Assembly (NCBI GenBank): GCA_023362775.1
Contig: JALMGJ010000062.1
Location: 829,501 to 893,500 of the forward strand
Source: Charina bottae
Lineage: Eukaryota; Chordata; Lepidosauria; Squamata; Charinaidae
Length of the DNA: 64,000 nt
Reading direction: 5' to 3'
Position numbers and translations under genes: made by a program
Notes under the pieces: model-generated
What the model was told of the DNA's origin: nothing
Databases searched by the model: none
Seen by the model: only the letters and a program-made list of their open reading frames with translations
Shown here: piece after piece, positions 22,239-32,414 of the stretch
Numbering within the stretch: position 1 is the stretch's first letter
Layout of the letters: each line of letters starts with the position of its first letter

Positions 22239-22507
22239 TGTCAGCCTTACCAGGTAGGCCAGACAGGAAACACAACCAGATAAGCTAATTCGACTTTATT
22301 GTAAAGCTACATTGACAGAATCTTGCAAGTCTGAAAGTACGAATCTCCCCCCATCTCCTTTACAGCCTGAGAAACTAGGGAGGGTCCCTTCTGAGCCTCT
22401 TTCTCTGCCCGTTATGCAGCTGCGGGCTAAGCCCTCTCTTATCTGACCATTCCCTTGGCAGCATCTCTTCACCCTGTTTCTCAAGGTCTTTCTCACATAC
22501 CATCACA
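22239..22507 (-). mobile_element. LTR-like repeat, unit 2 of a tandem pair, complete
   Basis: The most complete copy at 269 bp: plus-strand ends TGTCAGCC and CATACCATCACA, so TG...CA termini in either direction. It is over 90% alike to unit 1 over their shared length by eye, so the duplication is recent. No 4-6-bp target duplication is evident around the pair. No gag/pol-like coding sequence lies between or beside the units. Confidence 0.55.
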
Positions 22508-23448
22508 CATGAGCAGCTGGAAAAGATTTTTAATGGCTTTTGGATCGCCTAGCAGGGCCGTTTCTGATGATCTCAGTAATTCGTTTCTGGTCCCAAATCA
22601 AAACTTTGAACTTGGCTGTGGAGCTATTGAAAAACAGTGGCTTCAACGGAGTTGATATGGCAGGTCCTGGCGGCCAGCATCAGTTCGCCCCCAGCCTTTG
22701 ATACGATTCATTTATTTTATTACAAGTTTTAAAAAATACACCAAAATCCAAACCCCCAACCTCAAACTCCAATTAACTGCAAAAAAAAGACACACTATAA
22801 ACAAACAAATAAACAAAAAAAAACCCAACCAGAAGCAGTTTTGATTGTTAACGTAATTAGTATGTTAACATATTTAATGGCATAATTAATGTAATATATT
22901 TACCTAATTAATAACAAGCAAAGCAAGAAAAGGAAAAGAAATACGAACCATCTAGGCACCTCCCTTGTATTTCAAGTATTACTCAATAGATAAAATGCTT
23001 TAAATTGAGAAGAAAAAGCTCTCATTCTTCCACATGAATGGATTGGTCCGCGACGCACATGAAAAACCTGGTTGAGCTTCAAACCTGCCATCGCGGCCGC
23101 CATCTTGACTCTTTTGACCATGCCCAGCATCCCCCCTGCAACGAGACCCAACCGGGGGGGCGGGGTTAGAAAGATCCTGCTGAGGGCAGAAAAAGCAAGC
23201 AAGGCAGAGAAAGAAAGACGTATTAAAAGGATGCTCTTGACAGTTACGAATATAATCTCTTATCCCGGCTGGTTTTCCGGCGGCACGTGACCCCCACAAA
23301 TGGGCAGGCCAACGTTTTCGCCCCCCTGGCTCTCTCCCTCCCCTCCCCTTGCAGACACCTGCAGTCCCCGGGGCAGCGGAGGCCGAGCGACCCAAATCTG
23401 ATTGTCACAGCCCTCAGACCTTCCGACATGAGCCAGGATGCCGAGACA
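22508..23448. other. AT-rich stretch and a GATGGC-type dispersed repeat
   Basis: 22690-22960 is AT-rich with A runs and could be an old LINE tail. At 23041-23150 the minus strand carries GTCAAAAGAGTCAAGATGGC followed by GGCCGCGATGGC, a copy of the dispersed repeat at 25965-26036. Confidence 0.45.
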
Positions 23449-25198
23449 ACCTCCCCTCCTCCTCCTCCTCCTCCTCCTCCTCCTCCTCCCCCTCCTCCTC
23501 CTTTCTTCGTTTTCCTCCTTCTCCTCCTCCTTTCCTCCTCTTCTTCCTTCCTCCTCCTCCTTTCTTCTTCGTTTTCCTCCTTCTCCTCCTCCTTTCCTCC
23601 TCCTCCTCTTCTTCCTTCTTCCTTCTTCTTTTTCCTCCTTCTCCTCCTTCTCCTCCTCTTCCTCTTCCTCTTCTTCCTTCTTCCTCCTCCTTCCTTCTTC
23701 TTCCTCCTTCTCCTCCTCTTCTTCCTTCTTCCTCCTCCTCCTTTCCTCGTCCTCCTCCTCCTCCTCCTTACTTCGTTTTCCTCCTTCTCCTCCTCCTTTC
23801 CTCCTCCTTCTCCTCCTCCTTTCCTCCTCCTCCTCCTCCTTACTTCGTTTTCCTCCTTCTCCTCCTCCTTCTCCTCCTCCTTTCCTCCTCCTTTCCTCCT
23901 CCTCCTCCTTCTCCTTCTCCTTCTCCTTCTCCTTCTCCTTCTCCTCCTCCTTTCCTCCTCCTCCTCTTCTTCCTTCTTCCTTCTTCCTCCTCCTTTCTTC
24001 TTTTTCCTCCTTCTCCTCCTCCTTTCCTCCTCTTCCTCTTCTTCCTTCTTCCTCCTCCTTTCTTCTTTTTCCTCCTTCTCCTCCTCCTTTCCTCCTCCTC
24101 CTCTTCTTCCTTCCTCCTCCTCCTTTCTTCTTTTTCCTCCTTCTCCTCCTCCTTTCCTCCTCCTCCTCCTCCTCTTCTTCCTTCTTCCTTCTTCCTCCTC
24201 CTTTCTTCTTTTTCCTCCTTCCCCTCCTCCTTTCCTCCTCCTCCTCCTCCTCCTCCCCCTCCTCCTCCTTTCTTCGTTTTCCTCCTTCTCCTCCTCCTTT
24301 CCTCCTCTTCTTCCTTCCTCCTCCTCCTTTCTTCTTCGTTTTCCTCCTTCTCCTCCTCCTTTCCTCCTCCTCCTCTTCTTCCTTCTTCCTTCTTCTTTTT
24401 CCTCCTTCTCCTCCTTCTCCTCCTCTTCCTCTTCCTCTTCTTCCTTCTTCCTCCTCCTTCCTTCTTCTTCCTCCTTCTCCTCCTCTTCTTCCTTCTTCCT
24501 CCTCCTCCTTTCCTCCTCCTCCTCCTCCTCCTCCTTACTTCGTTTTCCTCCTTCTCCTCCTCCTTTCCTCCTCCTTCTCCTCCTCCTTTCCTCCTCCTCC
24601 TCCTTACTTCGTTTTCCTCCTTCTCCTCCTCCTTCTCCTCCTCCTTTCCTCCTCCTTTCCTCCTCCTCCTCCTTCTCCTTCTCCTTCTCCTTCTCCTTCT
24701 CCTTCTCCTTCTCCTTCTCCTCCTCCTTTCCTCCTCCTCCTCTTCTTCCTTCTTCCTTCTTCCTCCTCCTTTCTTCTTTTTCCTCCTTCTCCTCCTCCTT
24801 TCCTCCTCTTCCTCTTCTTCCTTCTTCCTCCTCCTTTCTTCTTTTTCCTCCTTCTCCTCCTCCTTTCCTCCTCCTCCTCTTCTTCCTTCCTCCTCCTCCT
24901 TTCTTCTTTTTCCTCCTTCTCCTCCTCCTTTCCTCCTCCTCCTCCTCCTCTTCTTCCTTCTTCCTTCTTCCTCCTCCTTTCTTCTTTTTCCTCCTTCCCC
25001 TCCTCCTTTCCTCCTCCTCCTCCTCCTCCTCCTCCTTCTCCTTCTCCTTCTCCTTCTCCTCCCCCTCCCCCTCCCCCACCCCTCCCCCTCCCCCACCCCC
25101 TCCCTCTCCTCCTCCCCCTCCTCCTCCTCCTCCTCCTCCTTCTCCTTCTCCTTCTCCTTCTCCTTCTCCTTCTCCTTCTCCTTCTCCTTCTCCTTCCT
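23449..25198. repeat. 1.75-kb polypyrimidine (TCC/TTC) tract made of two ~767-bp copies
   Basis: Almost pure C/T on the plus strand. The landmark CTTTCTTCGTTTTCCTCCTT lies at 23501 and again at 24268, and the order of variants between them is repeated: TTACTTCG blocks, (CTCCTT)n runs and CTTTTTCCTCC blocks. The tract is therefore a 767-bp offset tandem duplication followed by (TTCTCC)n and C-rich tails (25030-25198). Open frames of 470-659 codons in several frames on both strands are repeat artefacts, not genes. Confidence 0.97.
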
Positions 25199-25964
25199 TC
25201 CCCCATTGCCATTTGCAAGGCCCACATCAAGAGGCCAAGGAATCAAGGCCACCAGCTCTTCAGTGACCCCTTGATCCCTGACATGATGAATTTTTTTTCT
25301 GATGCAGAATACCTCCTGTCCACCATAAAATTATACTATTAATTTTTTTTTGAGAGAGAGATGCTTCCGAGAAGGAAGCCATGCTTCTGAAAATTGCACA
25401 GAAAACCCACCACAGGGTACATTTTAAAAGGGAGGAAAGGACATAGCCTGTCAAGAGCAGGAAGAGGGGAGGATATTTTCAGGGGGTCTCCCCCCTGATT
25501 TCCTGTGCCTCTTATCATCTTCCTTGGTCTTGTCTCAAAGCTCTGTAAGTCATGGAAAGTTGGCTAATCAATTGCCAAGGCAAAATTCATCAACTCTATA
25601 GCTGCAAATGGAAGCGGAGGGAGCCATCTTTTTCAAGGTTTTTGATCAGGCATATCAGCTAGCCAGTCCCAAAGTGGTGCTTATCTGTTCCTTTTGCTGC
25701 TGTCGCTCACTTTTCTTCTTCTTGGGCATCTCCTGTGCCAGGTGGGGGTTTTATTTTTAAAAGCCTGTCCAAAAAGCTTCTGGCCACGTTGACCTTTCCA
25801 TTTCTTCTGTCGCACTTGTGTGCAATTTCCCGAGCGGATGCATTTTGTGCCACTGGGTCATTTCCGTCCTCAAAGACACCCATTTTCTTGTGCACATCAT
25901 TTTGCTTTCATAAAGAAACGCATGTTAAGGTACATTATTTTTGGATTACCGGGCAGAGTTCTCT
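25199..25964. other. Unassigned non-coding stretch
   Basis: Normal-complexity sequence after the pyrimidine tract; no gene or repeat recognised. Confidence 0.45.
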
Positions 25965-26036
25965 ACAGGGTGTGGTCAAAAAAGTCAAGATGGTAGCCAC
26001 GATGGTGCCATCTTGACTTTTTTGACCATACCCTGT
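25965..26036. repeat. Near-perfect palindrome from a dispersed GATGGC repeat
   Basis: Arms of 29 nt (25965-25993 and 26008-26036) differ at one position and enclose a 14-nt loop. Each arm reads GGTCAAAAAAGTCAAGATGG or its complement. Single-orientation relatives with the same core occur at 12888, 23085-23120, 29370-29395 and 32944, so this is an inverted duplication of an interspersed repeat. The core contains AAGATGG, a YY1-like motif. Confidence 0.88.
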
Positions 26037-26637
26037 GGACATCTCTATTACCAGGAGTTAAATAACAGCTTTTTTCAGCGCAGAGAACATTGTTTTGGGA
26101 AGCTGAAGGGACTTATCCAAAGAACATCACTAAAACAAGCACCGGAACAAATTATGTGCCTGATTTTGTAGCATCATGCAACTGCTGAGCTGATAGATCA
26201 GCGATGTTCCAAATTAGCCTCTCTTTTTTTTTTCCCCTCCCTTTCTGCAAACGCTTCTCTGCTTTCTGATGGGTAACAAGGGAACTGAGAGTTTTCCAGG
26301 ACAATAACACTGTTAGAGTAGATTTGGACAAAAGAAATCACAGCCAAGTCTTTGCATTATTACCATATCTATCTTCACTGCGGCAGATTTTCCATCCTAT
26401 CATTTTATTTGAATTTGAAAAGGCTGTATTTCCATTAAAAGGAGGCCTGATCCCCTCCCCACCCCCCCAGCCCTTCCTTTGAGGAACAACCATGCGTAAT
26501 ATTTTCTTGGGTAAACAGAAATTGTACTGTTGTGATGGCTGTTCCACTGAAATTTGCACAGTGGATAAACCATTTTTCCAGCACTGCTGGTGAAAATGTT
26601 TCTCTGGTCTTTTCCTTCTTGTTTGATTGGCTGTAAC
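26037..26637. other. Unassigned non-coding stretch
   Basis: No supported feature; open frames of 70-122 aa are on overlapping strands and unrecognisable. Confidence 0.45.
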
Positions 26638-27290
26638 ATTTTGGCAACTTCGGGTTGTGCGCCAGTTACACCCATTCCTGGACCGGGATGCCCTCCGAAC
26701 AGGCACTCATGCCCTAGTCATCTCCCATATAGACGATTGCAACGTGCTCTACATGGGGCTACCCTTGAGGAGTATACGGAAGCTCCAGCTGGTCCAGAAT
26801 GCGACCGCGCGGACAGTTATGGGTGCTGTAAAATCGGCCCTCTGCTGCGCGAGCTGCATTGGGTACCAGTTTGCTTCCGGGTCCAATTCAAGGTGTTGGT
26901 TATCACCTTTAAAGCCCTACATGGCATGGGGCCACGTTACCTGAGGGAAAGTCCCATCCCCGGAACATCGACCCGCCCCACCCGGTCATGCAGAGAGGGC
27001 ATGCTGCGGACCCCATAGACAAAAGGTTTCCATCTAGCGGGGTCCAGGAGGCGGGCCTTCTCTGCAACAGTGCCCGCCCTTTGGAATATCTTGCCCCTGG
27101 AGCTGAGGCGGGTTTCCTCGCTTCCGACCTTCTGGAAAGACTTGAAGACCTGGTTCTGCCGCCTTGCGTGGGATGGGAATGCCAATAGCTCCTCCTGGGA
27201 GTGGCTGGTGCCGTGAAACCCGCCTTATTATTATCATCATCATCTTTCTATCTGGATTTTATAGGTATTTTATTGATGTTGAGGGATCGA
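26638..27290 (+). mobile_element. CR1 LINE, ORF2 C-terminal region
   Basis: The plus strand carries CR1 ORF2 C-terminal wording split over frames: LRVVRQLHPFLDRDALRTGT, HALVISHIDDCNVLYMGLPL, IRKLQLVQNATARTV, then LHWVPVCFRVQFKVLVITFK and ALHGMGPRYL. The 3' region TCCTCCTGGGAGTGGCTGGT matches the CR1 at 47695-48457. Several frameshifts make it a dead, 5'-truncated copy, and the terminal CR1 tail is missing. It preserves about 250 bp that the 47.7-kb copy has lost. Confidence 0.88.
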
Positions 27291-29512
27291 CCGCATGCTT
27301 CCTTTCTCACGGTGAGGGAAGCCGCACGGTTCCCCCCAACCCACAGGCAGGTTTTCAGCCAAGGGGGAGAGAAATGGGACTCCACCGCTGAGCGCACGGG
27401 CCTTTTCACCGGGGCAGCTGCGGAAGACAGTGCGTGAATCGAAGCCCATTGCCAATGAAATGACACTGGAAATGGAAAATTCAGAAGCTCCCACCACTCG
27501 TGGGCAATTGCATCATTTCTGCCATTGCATCGCGCCGGGCGAATGGGGGTTTTCTGCGTTTTGCAAGCCCAACGGGCACCAGCAGAATCGGGGCAAACGC
27601 CCAACTCTGTTGCTTGCCTCTGACCTTAGCCAACATTAAATACAGCAGCGGCAATCTTGCATTTCCTAATGTCCCCCTGTGGGCCCATCCAGAATAATAC
27701 TTGGATTGCAACGTTCAGCGGCCGACGTGGAGGCTTTTTCCTTTTTTGCAATTTAATCAAGAAAAGCGAAGGGGAAGGTATTTTGTACCTCTGCAAAGTA
27801 GGTTAGGCGAAGAGATGCTGACTTGCTTGCTGAGTCTGTAAATCAGTGGGAATTCGAACCCAAGACTCCCTGACACATGTTTATCGCTCCACCCACTGCC
27901 CTAGCTTGCTATTTCCTTCCACGTCCCCGTTGGATTGGGAATTGCATCAAGAAAACATCATTTTCCCAAAACATAAGTGCGTAACGTTCAGGAATAGCTA
28001 CAACTTTCCACCTCCAGCAAAAAATATGCATGGGCCAATGCTCCCCAAATCCAGTATTTCTAAACTTTGCACTGTTTATTTTCCCCCAATAAATTTATTT
28101 ATCACAACAATTTGCGTGCTGGCTGTTCACCGGCCTGTCAGGCAGCGCTGAACGGAAAAGAAAAAGAGAAATAAACTCATTCTGCATTTTTCTCCTACTT
28201 GTTTTCATCCCGTCTGATGAGAGAATTTGCTTTCAAAATTTCTTTTGAATGAGAAGAGAATTTGGGGAAAGTTTGGTCTCTGTTGTGAACCGTAAGCAAA
28301 GTGGCAAAGGAAAAAAAAATCAGATTTTGCGGTGATTGCCAAATGATTGCCTTCTCAAACTTTATATTCTTTGTTTTGTAGTTAAACCATGACAATTTTA
28401 TAATGCACAGTGCTTTATAGTTTACTGCTTTCTTTTAAGCAGAATTTTTCCTCCTTTTCCCCCTTACCAGTTCTTATTCAATTTAATCAAAGAGAATTTG
28501 CTTTCAAAATTCCAAACAAGAAAAAGTTAGCAAAATTCTCCTATAATGTTCTGGCACTTAATTAGCACCAAAGTGCCCAAGTCTTTTATTGTCCAATCAT
28601 CCTTCCTGGGTTTCAGTGGTTTTGCAGTGTTTTGAAATTGGGAAGTGAAGGGAAAGTGTGATAGGAAAACGAACAAACAAGAAAACAGAAAAGCCAAGCT
28701 CCGCTCAAAAGAAATGCTGAAGGGATTTTCAAGCATTCCGAGAACAAGGCAGAAAAACAGAAGCCTTTTCCATAGAGGATACTTCTGAGAAATGGCAAGG
28801 CAGATTTTAGTACAGCCATAACTTTGCCAATGTATCTGAGTCATATCACAGTGTGAATCCAGGTCACTTAAGGACTCAGGTACTTGTTAAATATTATTAT
28901 TCTGGGATGTTGCCATCGCGGTAGTCTGAGGAGCAAGCAAGGAGGGATATCATCCTGGAGATCTGAAATCATCCCACCTCTAATCCTATCTATTTTAACT
29001 CAGTGGGGGGTTTAAAAAAAAGAAAATCTAGAAAGTTAAGGTTCGTGGCATCTTCTGTAAGAGCAAATGTTTGGAGGATGTTTTGAAGGGGGAGAATGGC
29101 ACAGATTTTGCACAGCTTTGTAAGAATTTGCAGGGGTGAGTCAGGAGGTTGGATCTGACTGAACCGGGAAGTTACATTCACAAGGAGACTCATTAATCAG
29201 CTTTAATGCCAGGAAAAATGCCAGGAATCTTAAAAAGGCGTTAAGTGTACCCAGTCCTCATTTATTAGCAATTATATTAAGGCAAGATCTCTGCGAGCTG
29301 TTTGACCCCCTTTCTTATGAGACCCGAAGGGATGGACAGATGCCTCACTTAGATGAGGTTGAAACCGGTGACCACCATCTTGACTTTTTTGACCCTACTC
29401 TGCAGACGTCACTCTGCCAAGCAATTCCCACTCTGAGAAAACAGTGGATCTTTGTCTATTCGGATGTAACAGGAAGAAGACAAGGAACAAGCTTGGAAAC
29501 TTGGGACTGCTA
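27291..29512. other. Unassigned stretch with possible old SINE scrap
   Basis: At 27835-27900 a B-box-like GGAATTCGAACCC in a tRNA-type setting may be an old SINE in minus orientation. 28.0-29.2 kb is AT-rich, repeat-poor and of normal complexity. At 29370-29395, ACCATCTTGACTTTTTTGAC is another copy of the GATGGC-type repeat core. Confidence 0.4.
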
Positions 29513-29700
29513 TCTATTTATATCTATCAACTATCTGTCATCAACCTATCTTTTCATTCATTCATTCATTCATTCATTCATTCATTCATTCATTCATTCA
29601 TCCTTCTATCTAGCTATCTAGCCATCCACCCATCCCTCCCTCCCTCTGTCCATCCATCCATCCCTGTCTGTCCGTCTGTCCATCCATCCACCCACCCATG
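29513..29700. repeat. CATT microsatellite with CATC/CTGT flanks
   Basis: About 12 uninterrupted CATT units at 29554-29600, followed by CTATCTAG, CCTCCCTC, (CATC)n and CTGTCTGTC blocks. Confidence 0.95.
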
Positions 29701-30060
29701 CTAGGACATGGAATGAAACATATGGGCATGGGGGGGGACTGTGATTGGCCCTAAGGGGTCAGCTGACAGATGGAACACCCAGGAAGTGAAGCTGGTGCTG
29801 TAACCTATGGGGACCCCTTGAGGCAGATATCCTCCCTGCCAGGTTTTAAACTGGACCGGAATATCCGTTGGGGTAGGAGGTTGGGGGTTGAAGACACAAC
29901 CTTACTCATCTTGAATGAGCTCCTTTTGTTCCTAGTTCCGTTTCGGCCCCTGAAAAAAGTATTTTGGAAAAAGACACACACACCCCAATGAATTTCTTCC
30001 CAATGCTGAATGGGCCCCATCAGTATCTACTTTGAGTTCTTCTGCCCTTGGCTTCCTTCT
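29701..30060. other. Unassigned non-coding stretch
   Basis: Nothing recognised between the microsatellite and the Bov-B tail. Confidence 0.4.
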
Positions 30061-30070
30061 ATGAAATCAG

Positions 30071-30338
30071 TCAATCCTGAAGGAAATCAACCCTGACTGC
30101 TCATTGGAAGGACAGATACTGAAGCTGAAGCTCAAATACTTTGGCCACCTAACGCGAAGAGAGGACTCCCTGGAAAAGACCCTGATGCTGGGAAAGACTG
30201 AAGGCAAAAGGAGAAGGGGACGGCAGAGGATGAGGTGGTTAGATAGCATCACCGATGTAATGAACATGAATTTGAGTAAACTCTGGTCCATGGGTTCACA
30301 AAGAGTCAGACACGACTAAACGACTGAATGACAACAAA
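30071..30338 (+). mobile_element. Bov-B LINE 3' end with 10-bp TSD
   Basis: The exact duplication ATGAAATCAG (30061-30070 and 30339-30348) encloses 268 bp. The plus strand encodes LKLKLKYFGHLTRREDSLEK, then TLMLGKTEGKRRRGRQRMRW and LDSITDVMNMNLSKL, and finishes with the Bov-B tail AGTCAGACACGACTAAACGA. It is the 5'-truncated equivalent of 48676-49000 on the other strand. Confidence 0.93.
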
Positions 30339-30348
30339 ATGAAATCAG

Positions 30349-31856
30349 CAAATGCAAACTGCTTGGTATCCATCATGCAATAGCACCGCTTTCATTTCTG
30401 TTGTTAGAGAAGACAGCAAGATGTACACTCACTCATGCTTTGTAGAAACCACAGCTATTTGTTCTGTTTTAATCCCATCTCTCCTTCCAGGAATCGTTTC
30501 GTAACCCAGAAGGGAGGAACAGCCTCAGAGGAATGGCCGTGGCAAGGTTTGCTCTTGTCTAAGCGGGGATTTGAATCCAAGACTCTCCAGCACTTGGTTC
30601 CCCAGGTCAGTAATCCAAGGACCAAATGTGGTCCTTCTTGATTATTCACAACCACCCCTGCCTCATTAAGCATCCTGAGTCTTCCCATCACAGCATCTTC
30701 TGCAAGAATGAGAAGGGACGTTGGGTTTGAAGACCAAACCATAGAGTGAACAGCTAGAGCAGCCTAACTTTCTTCAGAAAGCCACTCTGTTCCCCCAGCT
30801 CTGTGGTCCGGACCCTGACCTTGACTTTCTTCAGCTTGTTTCCCTCCTTCCTCGTGTCAGCAGAACCGAAGGAAGAGGAGATAAATTGAAAACCTCCAAA
30901 GAGCTTTTGCAGCCATCACGCTAAGGCAACGTGGATGTTCAGTGGGATTTATGGCAAAATCAAATATTCAGCAAATATTCCACGTTGACATTTTGCAAGG
31001 AGAGTCTTGCCTGACTTCCATTAATGTCAGCTTGGCTCCTGATTGGAAGAAGAAGAAGAAGAAGGGGGGAAAAAGCTGTCGAAATTTTGCAGAGGAGGGA
31101 GAGAAAGTGACTGACACATTTGCAAGGCAAAACGTGATGTCCCTGCAAAGAATCTTTGGCTTCTTTTGCGGGAGGGAGATAGAATAATATTGATCGATAC
31201 TCATTGCATTTTTGGTTCCATAAAGTTGTGTAGCATAATATGATGGGGAACAGCGGGCCATTCCCAACCATCAGCATAAATGCTTTCAGAGACATAAATT
31301 ACAAGATCCCAGTCGTAAAAATGTTCCTGTTACAGAGAAAAACGTCCCTTTTTCTCAAATGCTTTGTCGCTTTTACAAATTTAACGGTGCAGTTTAGGAC
31401 TGACAGATGTCCCTTAATTGGACATTAAGTGGGGGGGGGGGAAATATCACTCCTATATCATATCGAGGAGGAATTGTATAAAATAGTCTTATAGCATGGT
31501 GGTGGTGGAGACACCTTTTATATTATACTGCATACAAAACTATTTAGAATTCCCCTTTTTTTAAAGGGAAATTTCCCTAACCATTTAATTTGCAAATCAG
31601 TCCTGTGTATTGATTGGTTAAATCTCACCGCTTTCTTAATTGGTGTACGGCCCCTATGCCGCCTTTGATTCCTGTAAAGGCTTTAATTCAAAAGAGCAAA
31701 AATAGAGATGTTTCCATGGAAAGGTGAGCTATCCCTCACCCAACCCAAACTGATGTAGACAGTGCTATGAGAACTGTTTGAAAATTGGAGAAATTGAGTA
31801 TCGATATAAATTGGTTTACCTCTAGCTGCTGGCACTTGTAGTGAAAAGGGAGGAAG
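30349..31856. other. Unassigned non-coding stretch
   Basis: 30500-30650 contains tRNA-like scraps (GGATTTGAATCCAAG) suggesting an old SINE. The rest is AT-rich and unassigned. Confidence 0.4.
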
Positions 31857-31890
31857 GAAGGAGGGAGACAGGAAAGATAGATAGATAGAT

Positions 31891-31932
<42 letters not shown>

Positions 31933-32030
31933 GGAAGGAAGGAAGGAAGGAAGGAAGGAAGGAAGGAAGGAAGGAAGGAAGGAAGGAAGGAAGGAAGGGG
32001 GAGACAGGGAGACAGGAATGATAGATAGAT

Positions 32031-32073
<43 letters not shown>

Positions 32074-32084
32074 GATAGATAGAT

Positions 32085-32122
<38 letters not shown>

Positions 32123-32153
32123 GATGATAGATAGATAGAGATGATAGATAGAT

Positions 32154-32195
<42 letters not shown>

Positions 32196-32281
32196 GATAG
32201 AGATAGAGATAGAGATAGAGATAGAGATAGAGATAGAGATAGAGATAGAGATAGAGATAGAGATAGATAGGATAGATAGAT

Positions 32282-32329
<48 letters not shown>

Positions 32330-32332
32330 TAG

Positions 32333-32380
<48 letters not shown>

Positions 32381-32414
32381 GATAGATGGATAGAGGGAGG
32401 GAGGGAGGGAGGGG
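31857..32414. repeat. Compound GATA / GGAA / GAGATA array (Bkm-like)
   Basis: Ordered blocks: (GATA)n, about 16 GGAA units (31935-31997), GGGAGACAGG, (GATA)n with GATGATA interruptions, (GAGATA)n at 32190-32262, (GATA)n again, and GGGA units at the end. The open frames of 203-248 aa on the minus strand are repeat artefacts. Confidence 0.97.

Noticed and set aside
23244..25342. Open frames of 470-659 codons on both strands
   Set aside because: They consist of Ser/Leu/Phe/Pro or Arg/Lys/Glu/Gly only and arise from the TCC/TTC repeat; all frames of a strand-pure tract lack stops.
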